Source of the DNA: Planctomycetota bacterium
Lineage (GTDB): Bacteria; Planctomycetota; Phycisphaerae; UBA1845; PWPN01
Reading direction: 5' to 3'
Assembly (NCBI GenBank): GCA_020346805.1
Contig: CP070790.1
Location: 549,641 to 558,055 of the forward strand
DNA length: 8,415 nt
Below, in pieces: positions 7,472-8,415 of the stretch. The position numbers and the translations under genes were made by a program. The stretch's first letter is position 1. Each line of letters starts with the position of its first letter. Below the pieces are notes generated by a model that did not search any database, was not told the DNA's origin, and saw only the letters and a program-made list of their open reading frames with translations.

Positions 7472-8415
7472 ATGGCCGCTGATAAACGAGTTAATTTGAT
7501 CCGCCGATTGGCCGATGAGGCCGGTTTTGAGTGTGTGGGGATTGGGCTGGCGGCGCCCATTCGGTACCTGGACTATTTCCATGATTGGCTGAGTCGGGGA
7601 TATGTCGGCCGGATGGATTATCTGGGGCGGCTCAAAGATTTGCGGGCCGATCCGAGGAAACTGCTCGATGGGGCCAGGTCGATTATTGTGGTTGCCCATA
7701 ATTATTACCAGGGTTCGGCCGACAAGTCGTCAGCGGACGACGATAATGAACAGCGCGGTGATTGTCGTGGGCGGGTTGCCCGATACTCCTGGGGTGCCGA
7801 TTATCACCAGCTTATACACGCCAAACTTCACCGTATGGTTGAGATCCTTCGGGAAAAACTCGATGAGCCTTTTGACTCGCGGATTTGCGTGGATACCGCC
7901 CCGCTGATGGAACGGGAAGCGGCGGCGGCGGCAGGTATCGGCTGGATCGGCAAAAACACGATGGTCTTAAATCGCAAGCTGGGATCATTTTTCTTTCTGG
8001 GTGAGATCGTAACCACGCTGGACTTGCCGCCCGACGGGCCGGCCACCGATGGTTGCGCCGCCTGCAAGCGATGTCTGGAGGCCTGCCCTACGGGGGCGTT
8101 GCTGGGACCTTATCAGATGGATGCCTCACGTTGCATCTCCTACCTGACCATCGAACACCGGGATGATATTGCCGCCGATCTGCGGCCTTTGATGGCCAAT
8201 TGGGTGTATGGATGTGATCTTTGTCAGGAGGTGTGTCCCTATAACCGTAAGACACCGACTACCAACGAATCGGCCTATAAGCCGGTTGCCGGCAATCCGC
8301 TGGTGCCGTATCCCGGGCTGAGAGAATTGATGGATTTGTCTGAGGAAGATTATGCTAAGTATCTAACGGGCAGCGCCATGAAACGAGCTACCCGCAGGAT
8401 GCTGAAGCGTAATGC
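7472..8415 (+). CDS. queG: epoxyqueuosine reductase, 3' end outside the window
   Basis: QueG reduces epoxyqueuosine to queuosine in the wobble position of tRNAs with GUN anticodons, the last step of queuosine synthesis. It is a cytoplasmic, cobalamin-dependent enzyme with two [4Fe-4S] clusters. The visible 314 residues show VARYSWGADYH (102-112), the catalytic-acid region CVDTAPLMEREAA with Asp141 (equivalent to Asp134 of E. coli), GIGWIGKNTM (155-164), a first cluster motif C195-C198-C201-C205 followed by Pro, the RCISYLTIEHR block (220-230) and a second cluster motif C248-C251-C255 followed by Pro. ATG 7472 is the first possible start, because an in-frame TAA lies at 7463-7465. No good ribosome-binding site is seen. 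The frame is open at the window edge; the family is usually 310-390 residues, so up to a few dozen residues are probably missing. It is divergent from the hypothetical gene and unrelated to the fucose cluster. Confidence 0.95.
   Translation, partial: MAADKRVNLIRRLADEAGFECVGIGLAAPIRYLDYFHDWLSRGYVGRMDYLGRLKDLRADPRKLLDGARSIIVVAHNYYQGSADKSSADDDNEQRGDCRGRVARYSWGADYHQLIHAKLHRMVEILREKLDEPFDSRICVDTAPLMEREAAAAAGIGWIGKNTMVLNRKLGSFFFLGEIVTTLDLPPDGPATDGCAACKRCLEACPTGALLGPYQMDASRCISYLTIEHRDDIAADLRPLMANWVYGCDLCQEVCPYNRKTPTTNESAYKPVAGNPLVPYPGLRELMDLSEEDYAKYLTGSAMKRATRRMLKRN

Overview
The window looks like a chromosomal segment of a mid-GC (roughly 55% by eye), probably Gram-negative-type bacterium. One secreted protein has a classical signal peptide, and a minus-strand cluster makes GDP-L-fucose and contains a glycosyltransferase, as in surface-polysaccharide loci. 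Codon usage and the secreted toroid-like protein would fit a planctomycete (for example Phycisphaerae) or a similar sediment bacterium, but this is a weak inference with no marker gene behind it.

Layout. (1) Bases 1-2461, plus strand: a small coiled-coil-like ORF that may be the 3' end of a longer gene, overlapping by GTGA a 742-residue exported protein that resembles (alpha/alpha)-toroid polysaccharide lyases. (2) Bases 2502-2759: a non-coding element of about 258 bp bounded by near-perfect 22-bp inverted repeats that start with TTAA. It lies between two convergent genes and looks like a MITE. (3) Bases 2772-6671, minus strand, read from right to left: a methyltransferase/GT2-glycosyltransferase fusion, fcl (GDP-L-fucose synthase), a DUF559 endonuclease-like gene and gmd (GDP-mannose 4,6-dehydratase). 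The fusion and fcl share an ATGA overlap, as do the DUF559 gene and gmd. (4) Bases 6825-7307, minus strand: an unrecognised 160-residue protein. (5) Bases 7472 to the end, plus strand: queG (epoxyqueuosine reductase), cut by the window edge and divergent from the unknown gene.

How the genes work together. Gmd converts GDP-D-mannose to GDP-4-keto-6-deoxymannose, and Fcl epimerises and reduces it to GDP-L-fucose. The upstream GT2 fusion could act in the same glycan pathway. The toroid-like exported protein may process a polysaccharide, but its link to the fucose genes is only proximity. QueG belongs to tRNA queuosine modification and is unrelated.

Most notable structure. The DUF559 gene sits between fcl and gmd in an AT-rich island flanked by 31-bp inverted G/C-run palindromes (27 of 31 identical). 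One of these palindromes is translated as the protein's C-terminal tail and leads into the gmd start codon. This has the look of a small mobile or repeat-associated cassette that has become translationally coupled to its host operon.
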